From Lentisphaeria bacterium (GTDB lineage Bacteria > Verrucomicrobiota > Lentisphaeria > Victivallales > Victivallaceae): DNA of 43,907 bases. The number at the start of each line of letters is the position of its first letter. Positions within the stretch are counted from its first letter, which is position 1. The DNA lies in the NCBI GenBank assembly GCA_018265615.1, contig JABLYX010000044.1:1568-45474 (forward strand), read 5' to 3'. The notes under the pieces were generated by a model. That model saw only the letters and a list, made by a program, of their open reading frames with translations. It did no database searches and was not told the DNA's origin. This document shows, one piece after another, positions 24,528 through 32,761 of the stretch. The position numbers were made by a program, and so were the translations under genes.

Positions 24528-25306
24528 AGCTTCTCCGGCAGGTCCGAGAAGAACGGCAGGAGCTTCGCAAGCAGCGCCGGATTCGCGGCGATGATCCCCT
24601 GCTCCGGATAGTGGAAGCCGCCGCGAAGGTCGCGGACCAGCGCCCCCGCCTCCTCGGCGATCAGCGTCCCGGCGGCGACGTCGTACGGCTGCAGCGCCAT
24701 CTCCCAGTACGCATCGTAGACGCCCGCGCCGGTCATCGCCAGGTCGAGCGCGGCGGAGCCGCACCGCTTGATGTCGCGCAAATGCGGAACGATCCGCGAA
24801 AAGTATTCGATATTGTTGACCCTGCGCCCGGCCCGGACGCAGCCGAACCCGGTTGCACAGGCCGCCTCGGCAAGCTCCGTGCAGCGGGCGGCGTGGATCG
24901 GCTCGTCGTTCAGCACGGCCCCCTTCCCCGCCTCAGCCGCGAACAGATATCCGAGCGCCGGGGCGTAGACGACGCCCGCAAGAGGCTTGGTCCCCTCGCA
25001 GAATGCGATGGAGACCGAAAAGAACGGATGGTGCTTGATGAACGACTGGGTCCCGTCGATCGGATCGATGACCCAGCAGAACTCCGAAGCGGAGCTGCTG
25101 CGCCCCGACTCCTCGCCGAAGATGCCGTGTCCGGGAAACCGCTCCCGGATGCGCTTGACGATCAGCTGCTCGACCGCGACATCCGCCGCCGAAACCATAT
25201 CCTTCGGCGACGCCTTCGAATGGACGTCGTTCGGACGGATCCCGTCAAAATAGGTCATGGCCGCGCGGCCGGCCTCACGCGCAACCGCTTTCAGAAATCC
25301 GAGCAT
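24521..25306 (-). CDS. Inositol monophosphatase family protein
   Basis: 261 residues. Metal-binding motifs are all present: GEES (about residue 65), WVIDPIDGTQSF (about 80-91) and QPYDVAAGTLIAEEAG near the C-terminus. Family members remove phosphate from inositol phosphate, histidinol phosphate, PAP or sugar phosphates; the exact substrate is open. GGGAGG lies 7 nt upstream of the ATG at 25306, which is preferred over a start 5 codons upstream. It lies 21 nt after the C39-like gene and overlaps the Bax1-like gene. Confidence 0.9.
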   Translation of the reverse strand: MLGFLKAVAREAGRAAMTYFDGIRPNDVHSKASPKDMVSAADVAVEQLIVKRIRERFPGHGIFGEESGRSSSASEFCWVIDPIDGTQSFIKHHPFFSVSIAFCEGTKPLAGVVYAPALGYLFAAEAGKGAVLNDEPIHAARCTELAEAACATGFGCVRAGRRVNNIEYFSRIVPHLRDIKRCGSAALDLAMTGAGVYDAYWEMALQPYDVAAGTLIAEEAGALVRDLRGGFHYPEQGIIAANPALLAKLLPFFSDLPEKLC

Positions 25307-25327
25307 TCCGCATCCTCCCACTGTTTT

Positions 25328-26647
25328 TCAACGGCCTCCGCGGCGGCGCGGCTCGAGCGAGACGACGTTCACGGTGATGCCCCATGCATCCTCGTTCTTC
25401 AGCGTCTTTTTCTCGTGTCCGGCTCCCCAGCTGTCGGAGAAAATGATTTCACCGGTCTTCTCGTTGTAACCCGTGATGATGCGCATATGCATGCCGAATT
25501 CGGAGCTGTTGCTGTCCCCGACGCCGGGGAAGATGAAAGTCGACCAGCAGAGCGGGACCCCGTTGTCGATATTCTCCTTTACCATCGCCAGAAACTCCCT
25601 GTTGTCGCGGATCTCGCGCTTGCGGACCTCCCTGAACACCTTGAAATCCATCGCTTTCATGAGGCTGCCGAAATCGAGGTAGCGGGTCCGCCCGACAATG
25701 AAAAGATAGTCGTCGAGGTCGATCTTGTCGAGCTTCATGCGGCGCGCGATCGTGTTGTAATCCTTGACGACCTTCTTGAGGTCGTTGAGATTGTCCAGCT
25801 CATACTGGTAGAGGCGCTTGAAGCGGATCCCGAGCTTGCCCTCGCTGCTCGCGAGCACATCGACGATCTTGTTGATGTTGGTCCCCTTCTGCGCGTCGGA
25901 CTCCGCGAGCTTCGCGATCACATGCTGGTCGAGGTTCGAGCCGTAGTAGCGCAGCACCCGTTCGACCGTCGCGGCGACGCAATAGCCTTTCGCACCCTGA
26001 TCGACCATCGGGATCAGCATGTAATGCGACCCGTCGCCGTCCGTCTTCACCTTCTCCTCCAGCTCCGAGCTGCCGACCGTCGTCTTCAGCCCGTCTCTGA
26101 GGCTCTTCGGCGCTTCGCCGGGGCGGTAGAAGTCGACGGCGATATACTCGGGCTGGCTGCGCGAGAGGCTCCAGCGCAGCACGATGTCGCCCTTATCCGT
26201 CTTCCAGACCAGCGAGCGCAGCCGGGAGCCGCCCACCGACGCATTCTGGCTCTGCGGCTGAGCCTCCTCCCCGGCGATCCCCTGGATCTTCCCGCGAACG
26301 GCGTCGAGCATCGCCTCGAACGATTTCTTCATGATCTCGCCCGCGTCGCCGCGGTTGTAGACCGACACGGTCAGCTCACCGACCCGGCCCTCCCTGAAAT
26401 CGAAAATGGCCTCCTGGACATTCTGGCCGAACAGCGAAAGCTTTTTGCCGCTCGTGCGCGCATTGAAGCGGAGCCGGGTCCGGGCCTTGTCCATCCAGGC
26501 AAACGTGTCCGGAATGTTCTGCATGACCGTGTCGCCGGACATCTTCCAGAGCTCCGGGCGGGTCTGAAGCAGCGGATCGAGCTCGGCCGCCCGCACCGCG
26601 CAGAACAGCGACCCCGCAAGGACGAGAAGAAGAGCCAGTTTTTTCAT
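25328..26647 (-). CDS. Secreted C39-like papain-fold cysteine peptidase
   Basis: 439 residues with a signal peptide (MKKLALLLVLAGSLFCAVRA). The first 190 residues have no clear domain. The C-terminal 230 residues look like a C39-type papain fold: catalytic Cys in DQGAKGYCVAATVERVLRYYG (split here as GYCVAATVE), His in GMHMRIITGYNE and Asp in IIFSDSWG. The protein would act in the periplasm or outside. Whether it cleaves proteins, leader peptides or is a transglutaminase-like relative is unknown. It lies 19 nt after the D-2-hydroxyacid dehydrogenase gene in the same operon. Confidence 0.78.
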   Translation of the reverse strand: MKKLALLLVLAGSLFCAVRAAELDPLLQTRPELWKMSGDTVMQNIPDTFAWMDKARTRLRFNARTSGKKLSLFGQNVQEAIFDFREGRVGELTVSVYNRGDAGEIMKKSFEAMLDAVRGKIQGIAGEEAQPQSQNASVGGSRLRSLVWKTDKGDIVLRWSLSRSQPEYIAVDFYRPGEAPKSLRDGLKTTVGSSELEEKVKTDGDGSHYMLIPMVDQGAKGYCVAATVERVLRYYGSNLDQHVIAKLAESDAQKGTNINKIVDVLASSEGKLGIRFKRLYQYELDNLNDLKKVVKDYNTIARRMKLDKIDLDDYLFIVGRTRYLDFGSLMKAMDFKVFREVRKREIRDNREFLAMVKENIDNGVPLCWSTFIFPGVGDSNSSEFGMHMRIITGYNEKTGEIIFSDSWGAGHEKKTLKNEDAWGITVNVVSLEPRRRGGR

Positions 26648-26666
26648 TGCGCCGGATTCCTCCGTT

Positions 26667-27638
26667 CTACTGACTTGTCAGGAGCATGGATTCGTTGACC
26701 TCGTACAGCAGCGCCTCCCCCGCCAGATACCGTTCGAGCTCTTCGATCACATAGTCGGCCATACGGTGGACCTCGTCGTTGATCGACCCGGCGATATGGG
26801 TCGAGAGCTGCACGTTCGGCAGCGTATAGAGCTTCGAGCCGTCTTCCGGCGGCTCCGGATGGGTCACATCGAGCAGCGCCGTCAGGTCGGAACGCTTCTC
26901 GAGCACCGCCGCGAGCTCATCCTCGTTGACCTGCGCGCCGCGGCCGGTATTGATGAAGACCGCCCCCTCGCGCATCGAAGAAAAGAGCTTGCCGGAGAGG
27001 ACGCCGATGTTGTCATCCCGGTTCGGCAGGTGGTTGCTGACCACGAATGCGGTCGAAAACGCCTCCTCAAGCGAAACCGTGCGGCGCTCCGCGCGCGACG
27101 GAATGATGACGACGTTCACGTTGTTCTGCTCGAGCATCTTTTTCGTCAGCGTGGCGATCGCGCCCGCGCCGATCAGCGCGACGGTTTCACCGTAGCAGCC
27201 GGGGCCGGCCATTCTGTGCGCCTTCGCCCAGTCGGCCCTGCACTTCACATTGCGCGTGTTGCGGAAATACCCCTTCAGCGCGAGGATGATCTGCGCCGTG
27301 CAGAACTCCGCGACCGGAATTGCGTTCGCCTGCCACGCGCTGACGACCCTGACGCCGCGCGCAAAGAGCGGCCGCGCGAAGCCGTCCGTGGCCCCCGCCC
27401 CGTAAAAGACCGCTTTCAGCTTCGGCAGCCGGCCGAGCTGATCCGGAGTGAGCGACGGCATCCCCCAGGTGGAGAAGACAAGTTCAACATCGCTGAAGTC
27501 GCCGCTGTCGAGCGATTCCGCACTGAAAATGCCGGGACGGAGCTCGGTCAGCTCCGCGATCCGCGCGATCTGTTCCGGCGTGTAGACATAGTGGACGCGG
27601 TCTTCGGACTGGCAAAGAAAAATGGCATGCGGTTTCAT
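26667..27638 (-). CDS. D-isomer-specific 2-hydroxyacid dehydrogenase
   Basis: 323 residues. The NAD-binding loop is ALIGAGAIA (about residues 160-168; the last Gly of GxGxxG is Ala). Catalytic Arg, Glu and His appear in order in INTGRGAQV, DVTHPEPP and LSTHIAGS. This family reduces 2-keto acids or oxidises D-2-hydroxyacids such as glycerate, phosphoglycerate or lactate. It is too short for the usual SerA with a regulatory domain. First gene of the unit running down to serC, with its own promoter at 27676-27704. Confidence 0.9.
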   Translation of the reverse strand: MKPHAIFLCQSEDRVHYVYTPEQIARIAELTELRPGIFSAESLDSGDFSDVELVFSTWGMPSLTPDQLGRLPKLKAVFYGAGATDGFARPLFARGVRVVSAWQANAIPVAEFCTAQIILALKGYFRNTRNVKCRADWAKAHRMAGPGCYGETVALIGAGAIATLTKKMLEQNNVNVVIIPSRAERRTVSLEEAFSTAFVVSNHLPNRDDNIGVLSGKLFSSMREGAVFINTGRGAQVNEDELAAVLEKRSDLTALLDVTHPEPPEDGSKLYTLPNVQLSTHIAGSINDEVHRMADYVIEELERYLAGEALLYEVNESMLLTSQ

Positions 27639-27675
27639 GAATGATCCCTGAATAAGTGAATGTTATGCTTGATAC

Positions 27676-27704
27676 AATGTAGCACGAAATCCACCGGGAA
27701 TCAA
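27676..27704 (-). promoter_or_regulatory. Sigma70-like promoter of hydroxyacid dehydrogenase operon
   Basis: On the minus strand TTGATT (27704-27699), 17 bp, TACATT (27681-27676), about 38 nt upstream of the ATG at 27638. It separates this unit from the IclR-led operon, whose last gene ends at 27726. Confidence 0.6.
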
Positions 27705-27725
27705 ACCTGAAACCGCATAAAAAGC

Positions 27726-28487
27726 TTACAAATGCATGCCGCCCGTCACCGGCAGTTCGATCCCGGTGATATAGCGCCCGGCGTCGGAGGCGAGCAGCAG
27801 CGCCGCTCCGGCGCAGTCGCTCGTCTCCCCGAAGAAACCGCAAGGGACGAGCCCGAGAACCTTCTCCCGGTACGCCTCGTCCTTCAGCGGTTCGACGTTG
27901 CGGTCGGTCAGGATCACGCCCGGAACGAGGCAGTTGACCGTGACCCCGCAGGGCGCGAGCGTCTTCGCGAAATTCGCCGTGAGGCTCATCTGCGCGGCCT
28001 TCGTCGCGGAGTAGAGCGTGAGGCGCGGCGACGGCCGCAGCTGGTTCACGCTGCCGACGGCGATGATGCGCCCCCACTTCCGTTCGCACATCGCGGGAGA
28101 GAACGCCTCGGCCAGCCGGAATGACGCGGCGACGTTCGCCCGGAACTCCCGCAGGAACTCCGCGTCGTCGAACTCTCCGAGCTCCACGTACTTCTGCACG
28201 GAGGCGTTCAGCACGAGGATGTCGACCGCCGGAGCCGCCGCGCGGCACGCGGCGATCAGGGCTTCGACTCCCTCCGGGCAGGTCAGGTCGCCGGTGACCG
28301 GAATCCCCCCGCACCCGGCCGCGGCTTCGCGGAGCGCCGCGCTCTCCCGGCTGCCGTGGACCAGCACCCGCGCCCCGGCCCGCGCGAAAACCCGCGCGAT
28401 TTCGCGGCCGATTCCGCGCGAGGAACCGGTCACGAGCGCGGAGCGCCCGGCGAGGCTGAACATCGATTCGATCGGGCTGCCGTCCAT
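27726..28487 (-). CDS. SDR family oxidoreductase of uronate/xylan operon
   Basis: 253 residues. TGSSRGIGREIA (about 17-28) binds the cofactor, the NNAG motif is LNAS, and the catalytic residues are in VGSVNQ and YSATK. The C-terminus ends GGMHL. The start at 28487 shares its A with the stop of the RraA-like gene (TGATG), which means coupled translation. With UxuA in the same operon a fructuronate reductase-like (mannonate dehydrogenase) or related polyol/uronate role is plausible but not shown; UxuB of E. coli is a different fold. Confidence 0.9.
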   Translation of the reverse strand: MDGSPIESMFSLAGRSALVTGSSRGIGREIARVFARAGARVLVHGSRESAALREAAAGCGGIPVTGDLTCPEGVEALIAACRAAAPAVDILVLNASVQKYVELGEFDDAEFLREFRANVAASFRLAEAFSPAMCERKWGRIIAVGSVNQLRPSPRLTLYSATKAAQMSLTANFAKTLAPCGVTVNCLVPGVILTDRNVEPLKDEAYREKVLGLVPCGFFGETSDCAGAALLLASDAGRYITGIELPVTGGMHL

Positions 28488-29242
28488 CAGAAGTATCCGC
28501 CTTTTTCGATGATCTCCGCGATCGTGTCGCCCTGGTGGACCCACGCGAAAATATCGATCTCGTTGCGCCCGATCCCCTCCGCGCGCAGCAGAACGTCGTA
28601 TGCGATTTCACGCGGGATGCAGAGCACGCCGTCGATGTCGCCGAAGATGATGTCGCCGGGGCGGACCGTCACCTTGCCGATCCGGACCGGAACCTGATAG
28701 TGCGTGATCATGCAGCGGCCGAGCGAACCGTTGCTCGTGCGGTACTTGTAGAAGATCGGGAACTCCTGCTCGAGGATCTGCTTCGTGTCGCGGATTCCGC
28801 CGGCGACGACCGCGCCGCGGATCCCCTTCGTAATCGCGGTGGCGGTCATCACGCCGCCCCAGAGGGAGGCGTCGCAGTCGTCTGAGGTGTCCCAGACCAC
28901 GAGGCCGCCCGGCTTCATCTCGTCGAGCATCTGCGCCCGGAAGGTCATCTCGCCCTCGATCATCACGTTCGGCGCGCTCTTCACGGTGAACGCCTCGCCG
29001 CAGACGGTCATCTCGTCGCGCAGCGGCATGATGTCCGACGGCAGCGCCTGGTTCAGCAAACAGAGTTCGCGCAGGACGTCGTTGATGCAGCCGGTGTAGA
29101 GCTTCTCATAGCGTTCGCACAGCTCCGCGGCCGGGATCGGCAGTTCGTTCGACGGAATGTGCTGGCGGGTCGCGATCAGGCGGTCGAGCTTCATCAGCCC
29201 GGCCTCCTTCGCTTTCTGTTTCATGTCCTGAAGCGACGGCAT
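28487..29242 (-). CDS. RraA-like aldolase/decarboxylase family protein
   Basis: 251 residues. The RraA-fold active site is visible: AVVAGGIRDTKQI (Arg for the pyruvate moiety, Asp for the metal) and RPGDIIFGDIDGVLCIPRE. Members include 4-hydroxy-4-methyl-2-oxoglutarate aldolase and the RNase E inhibitor RraA; the sugar-operon relatives probably act on keto acids. An N-terminal extension of about 35 residues precedes the core. GGAG lies 8 nt before the ATG. In this operon it could cleave a 2-keto-3-deoxy acid made by one of the two dehydratases; this is inference. Confidence 0.82.
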   Translation of the reverse strand: MPSLQDMKQKAKEAGLMKLDRLIATRQHIPSNELPIPAAELCERYEKLYTGCINDVLRELCLLNQALPSDIMPLRDEMTVCGEAFTVKSAPNVMIEGEMTFRAQMLDEMKPGGLVVWDTSDDCDASLWGGVMTATAITKGIRGAVVAGGIRDTKQILEQEFPIFYKYRTSNGSLGRCMITHYQVPVRIGKVTVRPGDIIFGDIDGVLCIPREIAYDVLLRAEGIGRNEIDIFAWVHQGDTIAEIIEKGGYF

Positions 29243-29290
29243 GTCCGGTTCTCCTTTTCTTTTATGCTGATTCGTTTATGCCCATTGGAT

Positions 29291-30781
29291 TCATTTGAGA
29301 CGGCAGAGCTGCGACTCCTCACTGCCGTCCGGCCCGGTCCAGCTCAGGCGGTAGCGCCCACGGAAGCCGCGGAACGCCGCGAGCGCATCCGCGCCGGCCG
29401 TGCAGACCGTATCCGTGCGCCATTCGCGGTTGACGAGCCCGTCGAGCGCGAAATATGAGAGCTTCGGCTCCATGTCGCGCGTGAAGAGGCCGGAGACCGC
29501 CGGTTCGCCCGGCGCCCCGCAGCCGTCCACGACGTTCCACCACGTGATCCCCATCATCGGCTCGAGGCTGAACCAGAGCCGGTAGAGGTTGCGGGCGATT
29601 CCGGCCTGCACGATCTGGCCGCGCCGGTCGCCGCCGGGAGAGGTGACCGTGATCTCCGAAAGGTGGATCGGCAACCCGGCCCGACTGATGCGCCCGATCG
29701 CCTCGCGGACCTCGCACGGCGACTGCACAAGGCTCTTTCCGTCAGCGATGTCCCGGCAGGTCTGCGGATTGAAGAGGTGCATCTGCGCCCCCATGATGTC
29801 GATCCTGCAGCCGCGGGCGCGCAGGCTGCGCACCTGCTTCACGTAATCCTCGCTGAGGTTGTAGTCGTTGATGTTGAGTTTCGCCTCCGGCGGGAAGACC
29901 CCCTCGGCAATCTTGAAGCTGCGGAAGGCGTAGTCGCCCGGCATCGGGCCGTACCAGCTTTTGCAGAGCTTCGAACCCGGAACCATGAGCCCCTTGCCGA
30001 AATCCCCGGCGCTCTCGTTGACGACGTCCCAGCTGTCGATCTTGTCGCCGTAACGCATCGCGATCTCGATGATGCGCTTCGCCGTCAGCGTGTTGATGAG
30101 CGTGGTGTATTCGGGGAGTGCCTTCTCCATCTCCTTCGCGCTCATCCCCTCGAATGCGCAGCCGGTCGCTTCGCTCAGCAGCGTGTTGTCCTTCGGATTG
30201 TGTTCGAGGTTCGCCTTTTTCAGGTAGTCGAACGGGATCCGGTTGATGAGCCAGTCCGGAATCTGCCAGCGGTTGTTGCCCCACACGAGCGTATGCCCGT
30301 GCAGCCGGATCCCTTTCGCAAGACAGAACTCCACGACCGGATCGACCGCCGGGCGCCGCCAGTGCGGCTGGCGCTGCGGATCGCTGCAGCGATTCCAGAA
30401 CTCCGCCGTATCGCGGTACTCCGCACGGAAGCGGGGGCGCCCCTCCTCCAACTCCAGCTGCTTCCAGTAGAACGCGATCGTCGCGGAGTTGAAGAGCGTG
30501 CCGTAAAGCTCCTTGTAGCGCGCATTGCGCTCGTCGCTTCCGAGCTGGTCGAAGTTGAAGATGTGCGCTCCGAAAATGAAGTCGTGCGACAGCTGTTCAA
30601 CCCTGATTTCGCGCCCGGCGGCGGAGGCGGGCAGCTGAAAAAGCCCGTCGGCCTTGCGGTGCTTCTCGATGTCGGCATCGATCCGCCGCTGCTCGTCGTC
30701 GTTCCACAGCGCCCGGTAGGCGTCGGAAAACGCCTCGTCGACTTCCGCCGCGGAAACATGCGGTTGCTTATATTCGCTCAT
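29291..30781 (-). CDS. GH10 endo-beta-1,4-xylanase-like enzyme
   Basis: 496 residues. The GH10 marks are clear: LHGHTLVWGNNRWQIPDW, acid/base Glu in WDVVNESAG (about 254), nucleophile Glu in IHLSEITV (about 374) and WWNVVDGCGAPGEPA. There is no signal peptide, so it acts in the cytoplasm, which suits imported xylo-oligosaccharides more than polymeric xylan. About 70 N-terminal residues precede the barrel. It lies 17 nt after the uxuA gene. AAGGA is 9 nt upstream of the ATG. Confidence 0.92.
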   Translation of the reverse strand: MSEYKQPHVSAAEVDEAFSDAYRALWNDDEQRRIDADIEKHRKADGLFQLPASAAGREIRVEQLSHDFIFGAHIFNFDQLGSDERNARYKELYGTLFNSATIAFYWKQLELEEGRPRFRAEYRDTAEFWNRCSDPQRQPHWRRPAVDPVVEFCLAKGIRLHGHTLVWGNNRWQIPDWLINRIPFDYLKKANLEHNPKDNTLLSEATGCAFEGMSAKEMEKALPEYTTLINTLTAKRIIEIAMRYGDKIDSWDVVNESAGDFGKGLMVPGSKLCKSWYGPMPGDYAFRSFKIAEGVFPPEAKLNINDYNLSEDYVKQVRSLRARGCRIDIMGAQMHLFNPQTCRDIADGKSLVQSPCEVREAIGRISRAGLPIHLSEITVTSPGGDRRGQIVQAGIARNLYRLWFSLEPMMGITWWNVVDGCGAPGEPAVSGLFTRDMEPKLSYFALDGLVNREWRTDTVCTAGADALAAFRGFRGRYRLSWTGPDGSEESQLCRLK

Positions 30782-30798
30782 CCTGCATCATCCTTCTG

Positions 30799-31758
30799 TT
30801 ATGAGAGGTTCATTGCTTCGAGAATGCCGCGGATATACCCGACGGCAAAAAGATTGCCCTGCATTTCGTAACCGGGGTTGTCATTGCCCTCCCCGGCGAG
30901 GGTCGGCGTGTGATCCGGGCGGACCAGCCCGTCAAATCCGTTGTCGCGCAGCAGCTTCAGCAGCGCCGCCATATCGGTCGGGCCGTTGTCGTGAAACGTC
31001 TCATGAAAGTGCTCCGCCGTCCCCTCGATGTCACGGAAGTGGAAGAAGAAGAGCTTCTTCGCGCGGCAGAACTCCTCCGCCAGCGCGGGCACATCCCCGC
31101 CCATCGCCCGGAAGGTCGCCTGGCAGAAGGTCACGCCGTGGTTCGGGCTGTCAACCAGCGCAAGCGCCCGGCGGTACGCCTCTGCCGACGTGAAGATCCG
31201 GCCGTAGCCGCAAAGCTGCGGAACAGGCGGATCGTCGGGATGCAGCCCGAGCTTCACGCCCGCCTCCTCCGCCGCCGGGACGACGGCGCGGATGAAGTAC
31301 TCGTAGTTCTTCCACATCTCCTCGCGCGTCACGACCGGCTCCGGCTCCGGCGGCAGCTCCGCGCGGTTGAATTCGCTCGTCAGCGCGCCGCCGCGCTCGG
31401 GGCGGTCGAACCGGGTGCGGAACCAGCCGACCCCGGCCATGAAGTTGTAGCACAGCAGCCCAATCCCGAGCCGCCCCATGTTCCGCAGCATCATGCGGTA
31501 ATGCTCGATGTCCCCGTCGCGCCCGGGCAGCCCGAGCTTGATCCGGCTCATATCGAACTCGTCGCCCTCGAGCGCGCACAGCCGGAAGCCGTGCTCTTCA
31601 AAACGGCGGACCGTTTCGCGCAGCGAATTGAAATCCCACGGCGGAAGCTGCCCGGAGAGCTCCGGAGCGGCCTTCGTGACCGCGTATTCAATCCCGATCT
31701 GCCGCGCAAGCGTCCACTTGAGGTCCGGCCTGACCGGAAGCATGAGTCCGAGTTTCAC
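30799..31758 (-). CDS. uxuA: Mannonate dehydratase
   Basis: 319 residues from a GTG at 31758, chosen because GGAGG lies 7 nt upstream and the GTG overlaps the preceding stop as GTGA. The product starts MKLGLMLPVRPDLKW. Metal-site motifs of the UxuA barrel appear in order: LHPDDPP, VTFCQATF, FFHFRDIEG and VRPDHTP. It dehydrates D-mannonate to 2-keto-3-deoxygluconate in glucuronate catabolism. It is shorter than E. coli UxuA, as are many relatives outside Proteobacteria. In this operon it would process the glucuronic acid side groups of xylan. Confidence 0.88.
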   Translation of the reverse strand: MKLGLMLPVRPDLKWTLARQIGIEYAVTKAAPELSGQLPPWDFNSLRETVRRFEEHGFRLCALEGDEFDMSRIKLGLPGRDGDIEHYRMMLRNMGRLGIGLLCYNFMAGVGWFRTRFDRPERGGALTSEFNRAELPPEPEPVVTREEMWKNYEYFIRAVVPAAEEAGVKLGLHPDDPPVPQLCGYGRIFTSAEAYRRALALVDSPNHGVTFCQATFRAMGGDVPALAEEFCRAKKLFFFHFRDIEGTAEHFHETFHDNGPTDMAALLKLLRDNGFDGLVRPDHTPTLAGEGNDNPGYEMQGNLFAVGYIRGILEAMNLS

Positions 31759-32747
31759 CGGCCGCCTCCCTCCGCGCACCAGCGGCGCAGGACTTCGGCG
31801 GCGGGCTTGCCGTGGATCGTAAAGCCGGTGTCCCCGCCCGGCTGCGTGTAATGCGGACGCTTCTGCTGCTCGTCCCACTTCCACCACATGAGCCCCCGCC
31901 ACCAGTCGCGGCAGGAAAAGGCTTCGATGACTCCGGCGAGGTAGTTCGCCTGCGCCGCGCCGTCGTAATCGCCGGAATTCGTGTAATCCCACGGCCGGAG
32001 CGCGCCGTTCACAACCGAACGCGCGCCGCACTCCGCGAAGAAGACCGGGATTCCGAGTTTCCGCGAAACCGCCTCCACCCGGTCCGCCTGCTCCTGAAGA
32101 TCGGCGGCGATCTCGGCGGCGGAGGGGTTCGGCCGTTCCGTGCCGGTATAGAAGCTGATCCCGAGCAGATCGAGCTTCGAGTACCAGCCGCGGCAGTTCT
32201 CCCGCCCCGGAACGATCTGGTCGGCGTTGTAGGTGACCGGCCCCCGGTAGACCTGCCGCACCCGGTCGATCACCCCCGGCCAGAACGCCTCGCGGTCTTC
32301 GGTGCCGAGCAGCTCGCAGCCGATGCAGAAGAGTTCGACGCCGTTCTCTTCGGCGAAGCGGCCGTAGTGTTCCATACACTCCGCGTAATGGCCGAACCAT
32401 TCACCCCAGTAGTCCGTGCAGATCCCCTGGATCATCATCTGCTTCTCCGGAAACCGGATGTTGCCGCGCCAGACGCTGTCGAGGCACTCGATCATCGGCT
32501 TGAGCATCACCTTGACGCCGGCGGCGTGGAAGCGCTTCACTGCCTCCGCCACCTCGATATCCGACGGCGTGTACACGTAATCCGCGAACATCCGCGTGGA
32601 GCTGTACCGCTCCTGCGCGACCGTCACGATCAGCGCGACCCAGTCGGCGCCGAGCGAGCAGATGTCGTCCGCGCCGCGCCGCCCGGCTTCGGAGCGGTAA
32701 TAGCCGTTCCGCCCCATGAACCCGAAACTGATCCCCCTGATGAACAT
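31755..32747 (-). CDS. GH113-like glycoside hydrolase
   Basis: 330 residues. The TIM barrel opens FIRGISFGFMGRNGYY, then LGADWVALIVTVAQ and VYTPSDIEVAEAVKRFHAAG followed by KVMLKPMIE, close to GH113. The acid/base Glu is probably in FCIGCELLGTE and the nucleophile in VFFAECGARS. Characterised GH113 members are beta-mannanases. No signal peptide. The start at 32747 has AGGGGGA 6 nt upstream and avoids the overlap with the enolase gene. It may cleave an intracellular oligosaccharide related to that attacked by the GH10 enzyme. Assignment to GH113 is likely but distant. Confidence 0.72.
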   Translation of the reverse strand: MFIRGISFGFMGRNGYYRSEAGRRGADDICSLGADWVALIVTVAQERYSSTRMFADYVYTPSDIEVAEAVKRFHAAGVKVMLKPMIECLDSVWRGNIRFPEKQMMIQGICTDYWGEWFGHYAECMEHYGRFAEENGVELFCIGCELLGTEDREAFWPGVIDRVRQVYRGPVTYNADQIVPGRENCRGWYSKLDLLGISFYTGTERPNPSAAEIAADLQEQADRVEAVSRKLGIPVFFAECGARSVVNGALRPWDYTNSGDYDGAAQANYLAGVIEAFSCRDWWRGLMWWKWDEQQKRPHYTQPGGDTGFTIHGKPAAEVLRRWCAEGGGR

Positions 32748-32761
32748 GGCGTCCCCCTTTT

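Noticed and set aside
26667..27638. Naming the hydroxyacid dehydrogenase serA because serC is in the same unit
   Set aside because: The protein lacks the C-terminal regulatory domain of many SerA enzymes and four unrelated genes lie between; the motifs fit any D-2-hydroxyacid dehydrogenase.
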